Assembly: GCF_000510265.1 (NCBI RefSeq)
Contig: NZ_CP006745.1
Span: 1,075,654 to 1,139,653 of the forward strand
From: Candidatus Endolissoclinum faulkneri L5
GTDB lineage: Bacteria > Pseudomonadota > Alphaproteobacteria > Thalassobaculales > Thalassobaculaceae
DNA: 64,000 bases
Direction of reading: 5' to 3'
The position numbers and the translations under genes were made by a program. Below the pieces are notes generated by a model. The model made no database searches, was not told where the DNA came from, and worked only from the letters and a program-made list of their open reading frames with translations. Numbering within the stretch: the first letter of the stretch is position 1; each line of letters begins with the position of its first letter. Below, one piece after another: positions 10,559 through 21,059 of the stretch.

Positions 10559-10966
10559 TATAAACCTCTAAGGGTACTGTAAGCTGAAGTCAAACACAAT
10601 GTCGTAATCGAATGACAACTACAAGCATACTTTTAATTAATAAGTATATTATGTCAAGATAACTTGAAATTATGTGCAGTTAGAATTGCAAATAAACAAT
10701 TTATTACAAAACTGCTTAAAATGCTCTACTTCTTAGATTTAAGAAACAAAAATAATCTACATGTTAAAGTAATTATTAGCTAACTACGAGCAAAGTATAA
10801 ATTTGCATCAATCAAGTATAGTAACTTAATAAAAAAAACTTAATAAAACTTGCTCTGGTTAACTATCTGATACTTATCCCAGTTAAGTTATGCAAAATAG
10901 ATATTGTTCTACAATAAAACGATAAATCGACCGTCATATAATTATTTGATTAGCTGTTCTATCTTG

Positions 10967-10999
10967 CTCGTATAAAATAATCTCATTATTTTATACGAG
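10967..10999. repeat. Perfect inverted repeat, 15-bp arms, 3-base loop
   Basis: Arms 10967-10981 and 10985-10999 are exact complements around the loop CTC. It lies about 400 bases upstream of the minus-strand lapA-like gene, with no gene ending nearby. Confidence 0.9.
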
Positions 11000-11592
11000 A
11001 GCAGTGCACTATTTTGTAAAAAGCTACTAATAAAAGCTAAGATTGATTATTGGAAAGTAAGATCTAAAAGATGCTTGAAGATACATCACTAAAATGAAGT
11101 TTTTTTGGTAAAAATTAATCAAATCCAACTCAAAATTAGTAGTACCAAAATAAATGCAAGTTATGTTCTAGAGCTCTAAAATGTCGGAGGTCTTAAGATA
11201 AATATCTTAGACCTAAGTATTTAGCATGCCTTTTGATTTACTTTAATATTGAACATAGGCAATAAACTGCTCTGATTGAGCATAGGAAAATATAATGAAG
11301 GCGAATAATCGAGAGAAATTGTAAAAATATGCTATATGTTACCTTAAGAAAAATCAAGAGTCAAGTTTAATAATAGTTTACCTTTAGAAGTGTGGAAACA
11401 AGAATTAATGGGAGAGGGCAAAATAAATCGCAAAATGCATAAATAAGCACTATATTTGAGAGATTTAGAATATTCAATTGATCTTAAAGAATTATTTTTA
11501 AATCCTCTTGACTGCTTGTTCAAATTCGACCTATAGTGATTAGGTCAATGGGTTACTTAAAGTATTTAATGTAGCCAAGAATCACTAAGTCC

Positions 11593-11642
11593 TAACATTC
11601 TTCTATGGTGTTAAGACTAACATTCTTCTATGGTGTTAAGAC
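11593..11642. repeat. 25-bp direct tandem duplication upstream of speD
   Basis: Two identical 25-base copies at 11593-11617 and 11618-11642. The second copy provides the left arm of the hairpin at 11628-11667, so either copy can pair with the single right arm. Confidence 0.95.
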
Positions 11643-11667
11643 TACCTTACTAGTCTTAACACCATAG
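11628..11667. promoter_or_regulatory. 17-bp perfect hairpin in the speD leader
   Basis: Arms 11628-11644 and 11651-11667 pair perfectly around CCTTAC, 130 bases before speD. Because the left arm is duplicated just upstream, two alternative stems are possible. A leader-control role for the speDE unit is conceivable, but no T-tract or known riboswitch is seen. Confidence 0.35.
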
Positions 11668-11797
11668 ACTTCGAGAAATATTTTACTTAGCTTAATTGAT
11701 TATGTCCAACTATACTTTTCATCATTAATTTTTACTTTTAGGAAACAACTATTTTAGGAATCAACTATGATAGTTTATAAATAGGGGGTTAAATTAT

Positions 11798-12304
11798 ATG
11801 CAGACTAAGAGGTCATTGGAGCTTGATTCAAAAACCAAAACGGAACAGTGCAATGATGCATTAGATGGCAATCATCGCACTGACAACATTGTTCTTCTTC
11901 CTTCGACTAGCTTTACTAGCTCAGATGAACGCTTCGATCATTTTGTTAAACGTGATGGGCTAACGTTTGCCGGTACTCATTTAGTCATTGATCTATGGGG
12001 AGCATCACAAATTGATGATATAGAACATATAGAAACAACGCTAAAGCAATGTGTAAAAGAAGCTGGGGCAACCTTATTAAATATTCACTTGCATCGTTTC
12101 TCGCCAAATGGCGGTGTATCCGGTGTAGTTGTGCTTGCAGAATCTCATATCTCAGTACATACTTGGCCAGAATGCTACTATGCGGCATTTGACATTTTCA
12201 TGTGCGGAGAAGCTCAACCGTACAAATCAGTGGATGTGCTTAAAACAGCCTTTAAGCCTGAACGCATTAATGTAGGCGATCATCGTCGGGGTATTGTAGC
12301 GTGA
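11798..12304 (+). CDS. speD: S-adenosylmethionine decarboxylase proenzyme
   Basis: The enzyme makes decarboxylated SAM, the aminopropyl donor for spermidine. The protein is 168 residues. Self-processing residues are intact: AESHISVHTWPE places the cleavage Glu115-Ser116 (Ser becoming the pyruvoyl group), His121 and, in DIFMCGEA, Cys136, matching Ser63, His68 and Cys83 of the Thermotoga enzyme. The conserved core begins at about residue 60 (THLVIDLWGAS), so there is a polar N-terminal extension of 50-odd residues compared with minimal SpeD proteins. A strong GGGGG purine tract precedes the ATG. The stop overlaps the speE GTG by four bases, so the two polyamine genes are coupled. Confidence 0.95.
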   Translation: MQTKRSLELDSKTKTEQCNDALDGNHRTDNIVLLPSTSFTSSDERFDHFVKRDGLTFAGTHLVIDLWGASQIDDIEHIETTLKQCVKEAGATLLNIHLHRFSPNGGVSGVVVLAESHISVHTWPECYYAAFDIFMCGEAQPYKSVDVLKTAFKPERINVGDHRRGIVA

Positions 12305-13149
12305 CTAATTGGTTTATCGAAACTTTACATCCCTGGTGGAACCAGGGCCTTCGTACCGGAAAACTTCTTTACCGCGGGGAAACTAACCATCAGGAATTGA
12401 TCATATTTGAGAATGCAAAATTTGGTAGAGTGCTTGCGCTTGATAATGTAATCCAAACTACCGAAGGAGATGAGTTTATTTATCACGAGATGATGACTCA
12501 TGTGCCATTAAATGCTCACGGTAATGCTAAACGTGTATTGATAATTGGCGGCGGCGATGGTGGCATGATTCGTGAAGTACTTAAACATCCCGAGGTTGAG
12601 CAGGTGACGATGGTAGAAATTGATCGCGTAGTGGTTGATATGAGCAAAGTGTATCTACCATCTATTAGCTCAGGTGCTTTTACGGATTCGCGTTTGGAGC
12701 TGATAATTACGAATGGTGCTAGCTATATCACTGAAACACGTCGTCGATTTGATGTTATTATAATCGATAGCACCGACCCTGTTGGCCCAGGTGAAGTTCT
12801 ATTCACTGAAGAATTCTATAACGCATGTAGTCGTTGTCTAACGGATGACGGAATTGTGGTAACACAAAATGGTGTTCCTTACTTGCAAGGCTCATTGATA
12901 ACCGATTCTTGGAACCGTCTTAGAAAAAGTTTCATAGATGTTTGGTTCTTTGTTGCTCCAATACCAACCTATCAGGGTGGTTTCATGGCATTCGGTTGGG
13001 CAGCTAATAATAAAAGAGCACGTAATATTAAACTCTCTACTATTGAGAATAGATTTGCTAATGTTAGTTTTAAAACCCAATATTATACGCCGTTGATCCA
13101 TTTAGGTAGTTTTGCTTTACCAAAGTTTGTCTTGGACTTATTGCAGTAG
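12301..13149 (+). CDS. speE: Spermidine synthase (polyamine aminopropyltransferase)
   Basis: The enzyme transfers the aminopropyl group from decarboxylated SAM to putrescine. The 282-residue protein has the N-terminal beta domain (WFIETLHPWW, GETNHQELIIFEN), the nucleotide-binding IIGGGDGGMIREVLKHP near 85 to 100, VEIDRVVVDM, and the substrate-gate DSTDPVGPGEVLF near 160, which contains the catalytic Asp. Length and motif order are normal. The start is GTG inside a GTGA overlap with the speD stop, typical of translational coupling. The putrescine source (ornithine or arginine decarboxylase) is not in this window. Confidence 0.95.
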   Translation: MTNWFIETLHPWWNQGLRTGKLLYRGETNHQELIIFENAKFGRVLALDNVIQTTEGDEFIYHEMMTHVPLNAHGNAKRVLIIGGGDGGMIREVLKHPEVEQVTMVEIDRVVVDMSKVYLPSISSGAFTDSRLELIITNGASYITETRRRFDVIIIDSTDPVGPGEVLFTEEFYNACSRCLTDDGIVVTQNGVPYLQGSLITDSWNRLRKSFIDVWFFVAPIPTYQGGFMAFGWAANNKRARNIKLSTIENRFANVSFKTQYYTPLIHLGSFALPKFVLDLLQ

Positions 13150-14092
13150 ATTTTTTTAAGATAGATCGAGGATGTAGTGTATTTTTATCTTTGATAATTC
13201 TGATTATAGGATCCGTATTTTATGCTTTAGATTGGCTTTGTACTATCTGCTATAAATACTGATGATTTATTCTGATTTAGTTTTAATTATCTTGATATAG
13301 CTTGTATGATTAATAAATTCCTTCGATAATCTTTTTCTTTTGTATAAAGAGTAATTGCATGTCGATAGTAATGGCTTGATATTCGATATCATCTATTCTT
13401 TATAATTAAATTGCATTATTTAATAATAATTTAAAACCTACCTGGACTTTTTTAAAAAGTCACCCCAATTTAGGTCGAGCTAGGTTCTTGTCAGACAAGA
13501 ATTTGTGATAGTTAGCTACGAACATATTTCATTAAAGTTATACTAGGTATGGTACCAGAAATTTCTTGGCTAGTATCATAAAGTGCATTTAGCCGTTTAG
13601 TAAAAAATTTGTACCTTATGTGATCATTGCCTTATGTCAAAAGTTGAACATAAGTTGTGCAGCTGTTTTCTTGAACAGAAGGTAAGCATGACATCGAAAA
13701 TATTTAGAGAGTCATAACTACAGATAAAATCGTTGTCTATCTACCATTCTTACAAAATGCGTTAAATATTTTATCTTGATGTTATAATTTAAGCATTAAA
13801 TACTAAAGCTAAATCCGTCGAATGTAACTTGCGATTCAGAAATAATCATCTAAAAAAACTGGCAACATAAATTTATAATTATTAAACTTAAGCTGTATCA
13901 GATTGAAAGAATCTATCATCGCTGGATGATAATAGAAGAGTTTAGTAAGTTTATCGCTACTGATAGCTTTACTTTAGATTATACACAAGATATCATAATA
14001 TACAAGATATCATAACAATTATGACTAGATAGACACAAATGTTTCTATGTATATTATGCTACGAAGTTTTGGATACTTTATAGAGTAAGCTA
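13150..14092. other. Gene-free AT-rich spacer
   Basis: Nothing recognisable as a gene. Small structures only: short perfect hairpins near 13448-13466 and 13487-13505 (8-bp arms with 1-base loops) and a 14-base direct repeat around 13988-14016. Confidence 0.55.
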
Positions 14093-16018
14093 GTGAAGGC
14101 CGCGCCGGTATCACATACTTTTGCATCTATTTTAATTGTGGCGTATCAGTCTGGCTTTAATCTAGGTCGCTGTCTAAAAGCTCTAGATCATCAAAGCAGA
14201 AGAGCGTTTGAGGTGATCTTGGTTGATAATGCGTCAACAGATGGTTCGATTGAATCAATCCCCTATTACAATTGGTTACGAATAGTAAGCTTACCAAATA
14301 ATATAGGCTTTGCGGCCGGTATTAATTTAGCAGTAAAATTAGCCAAAGGAAATTACCTGGTAACACTGAACCCAGATGCTTTCGCTACACCTGGATGGTT
14401 AGATGCTCTTGTTGCTGCAGCTAATCGTCACCCCGAAGCGGCCGCTATCGCCTCCGTACAACTTAGCGAGAAGAATACAAACAAGTTAGACGGAATGGGC
14501 GATATGTATTCTCCCTGGGGGGCAGCATGGCGAGGAGGAAAAAATAGTCTAGCAGTCCCAATAAAAGAAAGTATAGTTTTTGGCGCATGCGCTACTGCTG
14601 CATTGTACCGGCGTGAAGCATTCGATATGGTAGGAGGATTCTGTGAACGATTTTTTTGCTATTATGAGGATGTAGACCTTGCCCTACGGCTAAGAAGAGC
14701 CGGATGGCAAGCGGTAATTACTCCATGGGCAGTTGTGCAGCATGTAGAATCAAGCTCAGCATCTTCAAATTTTGTCTTACGATTTGCCACAAGAAATCGT
14801 GTTTGGACTTATGTGCGATGTATGCCTGGTTTAACGGCTTTAATGTTTTCTCCAGTAATGATTGTTCTAGCGCTTGCAAGTGTGTTAAAAGTACTTTTGT
14901 GCGGTAAATTTGTAAATGCAAGAATACGAGTAAGTGCACTACGAGAGGCGATTCAAGCTTTTCCAGAAATCTTACGAGAACGTTCAATTATTTCTCAAAC
15001 GAGTAAAGTAAGCGCACTTGATGCTATGACTTGGTCTCCGCTACGTTTCTTACAAAGAGGAATTGATGCGCGACCAATTTCTAATAACCTACAAGACCAT
15101 TGCTTAGCAAGCAGCCCGAATAGCGAAATTATTATCTCAGTAGTTGTTAGTCATGAGCCGGATACAAGGTTAAATGATGTCCTACAGTCTGCTTTAGCAC
15201 AAAGCTCTCAGGTCATTCTGGTGGACAATGCAAGCACAAAAAATGTACGCCAGTATCTACGCAAGAAAATAACAACAGATTCAGCGTTAATAATTATTGA
15301 AAATACTACTAACCTGGGAATAGCATCTGCCCAGAACCAGGGGCTGGAAATTGCCCGTAGTGCAGGAGCTGACTGGATCTTGCTACTAGATGACGATAGT
15401 GTCCCAGCAGATGATATGGTAGTTAAATTGCTCGATGGCTGGCGATCACTAGCTTCAGATCGTAAATACGTAGGTCTATTATCGCCTAGACTCTGCGATG
15501 CAAGGGGGAATCTAAAACAATATATGTTATCCAGCGACACAGGCTGGGATTTACATCGCACTGCAATGCTACCCGGGCAACTGGTCCGTTCTGCCATCTT
15601 CGCTATTGCTTCAGGTAGCCTAATTAGACGAGATGTGCTTGATTTGGTTGGATGGATGCCAGTGCCGTTCTTTATCGACTACGTTGATATCGAGTTTTGC
15701 CTGCGCATGCGTCAGACAAAATTTGAGATAATTGGCGTAGGCAACGCAACACTTGATCATCGATTAGGGGATTTTCAACATATCACATTACTTGGATGTA
15801 AATTCGCAATAATTACTCATCCAACATGGCGAATCCATATGATTTACCGCAACCGAGTAAGAGTTTGGCGAAAATTTTTTTCTGAAGTTCCGGCGTGGGT
15901 CGCATGGGATTTTTGTGCTGCGCTGTATTATGTATGGAAAGTGATAGTCTACGATACTAACACAATTACTAAACTTTATGCTGTCTTTCGTGGTTTTTTA
16001 GCTGGTTGGCGGAAATAG
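14093..16018 (+). CDS. Twin-domain family 2 glycosyltransferase (GT2-GT2 fusion)
   Basis: This 641-residue protein holds two complete GT-A family 2 domains. Domain 1 (about residues 10 to 270) has ASILIVAYQSG, VILVDNASTDGS, NNIGFAAGINLA, LVTLNPDAF and the acceptor motif YYEDVDLALRLRRAG. A hydrophobic stretch near 248 to 265 follows. Domain 2 (about 346 to 600) has IISVVVSHEPD, VILVDNAST, NLGIASAQNQG, the DxD-type LLLDDDSVP and DYVDIEFCLRMRQ, closest in pattern to rhamnosyltransferases. The start is GTG at 14093, preceded by AGAGTAAG. Two different sugar-transfer steps in one chain would suit synthesis of a repeating or two-sugar surface glycan. The gene is isolated, so acceptor and sugars are unknown. 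Confidence 0.85.
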   Translation: MKAAPVSHTFASILIVAYQSGFNLGRCLKALDHQSRRAFEVILVDNASTDGSIESIPYYNWLRIVSLPNNIGFAAGINLAVKLAKGNYLVTLNPDAFATPGWLDALVAAANRHPEAAAIASVQLSEKNTNKLDGMGDMYSPWGAAWRGGKNSLAVPIKESIVFGACATAALYRREAFDMVGGFCERFFCYYEDVDLALRLRRAGWQAVITPWAVVQHVESSSASSNFVLRFATRNRVWTYVRCMPGLTALMFSPVMIVLALASVLKVLLCGKFVNARIRVSALREAIQAFPEILRERSIISQTSKVSALDAMTWSPLRFLQRGIDARPISNNLQDHCLASSPNSEIIISVVVSHEPDTRLNDVLQSALAQSSQVILVDNASTKNVRQYLRKKITTDSALIIIENTTNLGIASAQNQGLEIARSAGADWILLLDDDSVPADDMVVKLLDGWRSLASDRKYVGLLSPRLCDARGNLKQYMLSSDTGWDLHRTAMLPGQLVRSAIFAIASGSLIRRDVLDLVGWMPVPFFIDYVDIEFCLRMRQTKFEIIGVGNATLDHRLGDFQHITLLGCKFAIITHPTWRIHMIYRNRVRVWRKFFSEVPAWVAWDFCAALYYVWKVIVYDTNTITKLYAVFRGFLAGWRK

Positions 16019-17414
16019 GTTACGGATTAAGAATCTAATTCTAAATCCATATTCAGATTATTCTATTCTACCTTCCCTGCGAAAATGTATTAATGCTATG
16101 CTCACAAGAAATCAATTATTTTTAGTATATTAATTGTTTGGTATGAGAATATATAGCAGATATTGTTAATAATATTTTAAAGATTATTGCGTGCTTTTGC
16201 ATGATGTTACATGCTCTTAACTTTTTATTCAAAAATTAACAATAGTAGTCTTAAGGTTGATATTTCTTCAAAATTAAGTCATGCGTAATTTTTGTAATTA
16301 GTAATAGAAAGATTGTTAGGTAAAATTGAATCACTTTCAGTGAGCTATGAGTATAAAAGCACCCTAGAATAGAATAAACCATAAATTTAGCCGAATTAAT
16401 AGTGCTTGTTGTATAATTTTCATTTAAAATCTTCTAAGAAGAATTTTTGCATGTAAGCAATAATACAAATACAACTCACCGTTATTTATATGACATTGCT
16501 AATAAAGATTTATGATGCAGATAGTTTACTACTTGTATGACCTTTTATAGTTTCTTCAATGCACACTAAGTTCAATGCATCACTTTATTATACATTGTTA
16601 TTGTTCCTCACATCAATAGGTAATTATAATTGTACATGGTTACGATGGTTGTATAATAAGTGCATTAAGGTATATCTGGCTAATACGAGGAAGCCCATCT
16701 CTACTTCAACATAAAGATCGTTATTTTTATCTAAAAAAAACAAATAGTAATTATTGCTACTTCAATTACTGCTATTAATTTATAAAGAATTAGCCTACAC
16801 AGCTTTTTATTTGATTTTAAAATAATCCTAACATAAATTGAGCAAGCTTTGTTGCTGTTCCACTTAAGTAATAGCGTTTGCTAAACACAAAATCTATGGT
16901 ACTAAAAATATTTGCACAGTCAAAAAACATTGACCTTTTGCATTAAAGGCCTTGTTGGCAGCAAAAACCAGTAAACTTAGCTATAATCCAACGTATCTAG
17001 CTATATTAAGCAATACTATATGTCAATATAAGAATATTGACAATAAGAAAATTTACCTAATAATCATTATTTAATAATTTTGCTTGATTATGTAAATAAA
17101 GTTATATTGACACATAAAGCTCTAAATTTGAAAAATAACAATAACCTGTGCGAAAGAACTTGGTTGTTGATTAAAACTTATAGCTTATTAAATTTTGAAT
17201 GGAACTTTGCATATTGATTAGATAAACGCTTAGTTTTCTATATATCATTGACTTGTATATTAAATGGATTGAATTCTATATTATTCTATATACAATTTTT
17301 ATCACGACAATTCATTAAGTTAATATGATTTATTTAATAAACATAAGTTTAAAAAATTTATAGCTAATTACTCTTTTAATAAAGACTACGCATCCGATAA
17401 GTAAGGTAGTTTGT
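16019..17414. other. Gene-free AT-rich spacer
   Basis: No gene is recognised in 1.4 kb. A 9-bp perfect inverted repeat with a 4-base loop is seen at 17021-17042. Confidence 0.55.
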
Positions 17415-18074
17415 ATGGATAAGTTCGCTATAGCACGAATGAATATGGTTAAAAGCCAAATTCTAGCTAATAAAGTAACCAATCAAGATTTAATCAACGT
17501 CTTTCATACCATCCCTCGTGAACTCTTCGTACCAAAAGCTATGAAAGAAATTGCTTATGTAGATAAAGCGCTAGAAATTGGTGATGGTCGTTACATCTTG
17601 GAACCAATGGTGTTAGCACGTTTATTACAGGCAGCTTTGCCAAAATCAAATGACGTAGTATTAGATATTGCTTGTGGAACCGGTTACTCTACTGTGATTA
17701 TATCTCAATTAGTCTCTTTTGTCATAGGGGTAGATGATATGCAAGGCATGGTAGATGCAGGAAATTTTAATCTACAAACCTTGAATATAGACAACGCACT
17801 TATCATTAACGTTCCGCTTACTTTGGGATGCGCTAAGCAAGCTCCTTATGACATAATCATCATTGATGGCGGTGTTGAAACTATTTCACAGAGTCTATTA
17901 GATAAACTATCTGACAAAGGAAGACTTGTCACGGTTGAGTATGATTTACCTAACGGACCTGGCATAGCAGTACTATATGAAAAAGTCAAATCACATATAG
18001 GACGAAGAGTTCTTTTTAACGCAAACACTCCTTTACTCTCTAACTTCCGTACAAAGACAAGGTTCGTATTTTAA
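17415..18074 (+). CDS. pcm: Protein-L-isoaspartate O-methyltransferase family protein
   Basis: This 219-residue SAM-dependent methyltransferase belongs to the PCMT family, which repairs isoaspartyl residues in aged proteins. Features: N-terminal MVKSQI element, PRELFVPKAM near 35, GRYILEPMVLARLLQAA, the SAM-binding VLDIACGTGYST near 90 to 101, VIGVDD, and YDIIIIDGGVE near 153. The SAM loop reads ACGTGY where classical Pcm has GTGSGY, common in the alphaproteobacterial branch that precedes tolC; whether this branch repairs isoaspartate is not certain. It sits 72 bases upstream of the preferred tolC start on the same strand, an arrangement conserved in Rhodospirillales and relatives. Confidence 0.85.
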   Translation: MDKFAIARMNMVKSQILANKVTNQDLINVFHTIPRELFVPKAMKEIAYVDKALEIGDGRYILEPMVLARLLQAALPKSNDVVLDIACGTGYSTVIISQLVSFVIGVDDMQGMVDAGNFNLQTLNIDNALIINVPLTLGCAKQAPYDIIIIDGGVETISQSLLDKLSDKGRLVTVEYDLPNGPGIAVLYEKVKSHIGRRVLFNANTPLLSNFRTKTRFVF

Positions 18075-18146
18075 GAAAATTATATTATGATATTAATCTA
18101 TGATTTTTTATCTTTTTATAAAATACACCTAATTAAAGAGAGTGCC

Positions 18147-19484
18147 ATGATATTGCTTGCTAAGTTACTCAATTTTCCAGCCAAGAGCTTAGCCCTACTA
18201 ACCTTAGTTGCTGTGATAAGCGGCATTTCAATTGCTCAAGGACAAAATTTGAAAGAAGCTTTATCACTAGCGTATGAAACTAATCCTGAATTGCATGCGG
18301 CGTGCCTACGTCTACGTCAAACAAATGAATATGTTGCTCAGGCTAAAAGCGGTTGGCAGCCCACCATCAACCTTACAGCTAATTTTGGAATTACCCATGT
18401 TAATGCAGCCAGCGCTGGTGTAAAGACAGCAGATAGCAGTTCTTACCCGATTACTGGATTACTTACTGTCGATCAACCTCTTTACACATTTGGCAGAGTT
18501 GCTTCAGAAATAAATAAAGCAAAAATCAATGTAAAGATGGATCGTACTGACCTGTTTCAAACCGAACAAAATACGTTATATGACGCGGTTGTTGCATACA
18601 TGAACGTTATAAGAGATGCCGCGATTCTTGATCTACAAATAAACAATACTCAACACTTAAATAAGCAATTAGAAGTTACGAAAGATAGGCTCAGATTAGG
18701 TGAAACCACCCATACAGACGTCGCGCAGTCTAAGGCCCGTCAAGCTAGCGCTCAGGCAGAACGCACCAAGGCAGAAAGCGATTTAATCAAATCACGTATC
18801 GCTTTCGAGCGTGTTATTGGTAGCTTGCCAACTGCACTAACTAAACCAAAAATCCCGAATGGTTTGCCGGATACTAGAGAAGAAGCAATCAATATCGCTG
18901 TACGCGAAAACTATAGCATAAGTCAAGCAAAATCTAAGGAAATGGAAGCGCAGTATGCCCTATCTCACGCTGAATCTGAGCTTTTACCGAAAGTTTCGTT
19001 AATTGCTCAAGCAGAACAATCTTATAATACAAGAGGATACGACAATAATACAACTGCTCTGACCGCTGAGCTTCAACTTGTTGTGCCCATTTACCAGAAA
19101 GGTATCGTGTATTCTCAAATTAGATCCGCTAAAGAAGAAATTAATCGATTGCGCCTATTGATAGACTATACACGTCGTGCAGTAATAGAAAAAGCTACTA
19201 ACGCTTACGAAGATTATAAAACTGCAATAGAGCAAATTAAATCGCTAAAATTAGCGGTTATTTCCTCCCAACTAGCGCTTGAAGGGATACGCCAAGAGGC
19301 GAATATCGGTAACCGTAGCGTGCTAGACATTCTCGATGCTGAACATGAGCGATTGAAGACTAAAGTAGCTTTAGTAACTGCTGATAGAAATGCTGTCGTC
19401 GCAGCTTTCTCACTACTTGCTTCACTGGGACGCCTGTCAGCTCAAAAACTAGCTTTACCAGTCAAGATTTATGACTATAGCTAA
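18147..19484 (+). CDS. tolC: TolC-family outer-membrane channel protein
   Basis: This is the outer-membrane efflux duct that works with inner-membrane pumps and periplasmic adaptors for type I secretion and drug export. The start at 18147 is preferred over 18087 because AAAGAGAG lies just upstream and the product then begins with a clean signal peptide (positive start, hydrophobic core LALLTLVAVISGISIA, cleavage near AQG). The mature part has two repeated outer-efflux-protein domains with long helices, the second starting near residue 230, and the usual LKEALSLAYETNPEL opening. The protein has 445 residues, normal for TolC. It is probably co-transcribed with the methyltransferase gene upstream. 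It may serve export of metabolites, but no pump gene is adjacent. Confidence 0.92.
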   Translation: MILLAKLLNFPAKSLALLTLVAVISGISIAQGQNLKEALSLAYETNPELHAACLRLRQTNEYVAQAKSGWQPTINLTANFGITHVNAASAGVKTADSSSYPITGLLTVDQPLYTFGRVASEINKAKINVKMDRTDLFQTEQNTLYDAVVAYMNVIRDAAILDLQINNTQHLNKQLEVTKDRLRLGETTHTDVAQSKARQASAQAERTKAESDLIKSRIAFERVIGSLPTALTKPKIPNGLPDTREEAINIAVRENYSISQAKSKEMEAQYALSHAESELLPKVSLIAQAEQSYNTRGYDNNTTALTAELQLVVPIYQKGIVYSQIRSAKEEINRLRLLIDYTRRAVIEKATNAYEDYKTAIEQIKSLKLAVISSQLALEGIRQEANIGNRSVLDILDAEHERLKTKVALVTADRNAVVAAFSLLASLGRLSAQKLALPVKIYDYS

Positions 19485-21059
19485 CACTGTACAGAAAATT
19501 AAATAATTCAAGGTATATAGTTTAGGTATTAAATATATAATTATGTATAGGTATTTAAGTATATAATTATGTATTAAGGCGCAAAAATCTTGAAAATTCT
19601 ACTTAGCAAGTAATTAAAAAATTAATCTCAAATATTATGTTACGAAATGTGCTTACGTATAAAGAATGTATAATTAAGGGGATGTATAAATTCAACCGGG
19701 CTAATCATTAGTCTATTGCTTTAACGCGGCCACTAAGGCATATCACATAAAATATATTACTAACTCTATCTGACATAAAACTATCTTTAGAAATTCGGGT
19801 GGCTAGAGTAAATCCAACTTTACATCTAGATTTACAATATCGCCAGCAGTCCTCATAGAAATGTATGACTACTTTGAGTTAGATCACGGCAACATATCCT
19901 GTCGATAATCTTTCAGAAAAATTTTTTGTGATCTAATGAAGTATTAGTTTAATTGAACAGGCATGATGGTTGCATTATTACGAAGTAAAAGTTAAACATT
20001 TTGTAGAATATTAGCAAGGAAATTATACAAGTCAACCTTTTACTTTGCATAAGTATACTCTAAAAGATAGATTCTTCAACAGCTAAATTTATGGAATAAA
20101 CTAATTTAGAAAACTGTTTCTAAAATAAATATCCATATCTAGTATCGATGGATACAGAGAATAGGCATTAATTTATATTTAAATAAATGCCTATTGGCTA
20201 TAATCTGCACGCTTTAATTTTAGGAAAATTATATCGATAACATGATAAAATCACTTTTAATAAAACCCACTTGAGATTTTTTTTAATCATTAATTGTGCT
20301 TTAAGCATACGCTTTATGATAAAAAATCCCAAATAAGATTGAATTGCATACAAAAAAGTGCTACATTCTAGCTCTTTGTATGCTGATGCAGTTATCTATA
20401 CTTTAGTAGTAATTGATGAATTCTTAAAAATTTATCAAAACATGCTAGAGTTAATTTAAGTATTTTAACAGTAAATTGCATTATCAGCCACCTGTTAAGA
20501 ATTTATAAATGCAATTTTATTGGTTGTATATTTTTATTAACTAAGATTGATATCTAATCTCAAAGATGTTTAGGAAATATAAACAAGCAATACACTAAAT
20601 TACTCTGATTAAATTTAGTTTGCTAATAAATATACAGCTTATTGAATTAATGTTTATTTTAACAGTCTTTAGTGTAGATTTAGTAATTATTCAGGCATTG
20701 TTTATACCTTAATTAAGCGTGGTATAAGCAGGAGTTATGTTGAGGGAAAGAAATATTTATTCACAATATTAATAAGGTATCTTATTAAGATATCTTAATT
20801 AAGGAAGGTAATAATTAGTCAAATTTGTTACTATAAATCTAACTGCTTGGTTTGCTTATTGGATTTACCAAGAAAAATCTCAGTATTCTAGTGAATGCAA
20901 ACAAACTGATTGGCCCCTTTAAAGCCATAATAAATTACGATTAATGCATATTGGTGCTTTTTTGTAAGATTATTTATCTGTATTTCATTGATTATGCGCA
21001 ATCGTACGCTGAATTGATTGTAGTTTAGTGATAATTTATCGCGATAAGGAATACAAAAA
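19485..21059. other. Gene-free AT-rich spacer
   Basis: No gene is recognised in 1.57 kb. Structures: an approximate 25/26-base tandem duplication around 19523-19575, a near-perfect hairpin at 20160-20195, and a 16-base palindrome within 20784-20799. A GC-richer patch near 19690 to 19745 may be eroded coding DNA. Confidence 0.55.
20160..20195. repeat. Inverted repeat, 16-base arms with one mismatch
   Basis: Arms 20160-20175 and 20180-20195 pair at 15 of 16 positions around a 4-base loop. It lies 676 bases beyond tolC, too far for an obvious terminator of that gene. Confidence 0.8.

Larger units (their letters stand above)
10559..11797. other. Gene-free spacer between divergent lapA-like gene and speD
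   Basis: No gene is recognised. It holds a 15-bp perfect hairpin (10967-10999), a 25-base tandem duplication (11593-11642) and a 17-bp perfect hairpin overlapping it (11628-11667). In many relatives ihfB would lie upstream of the lapA-like gene; it is not visible here. Confidence 0.6.

Noticed and set aside
14718-14987. Antisense frame of 89 codons inside the twin glycosyltransferase gene
   Set aside because: Shadow of the real gene; the plus-strand frame carries all the glycosyltransferase motifs.
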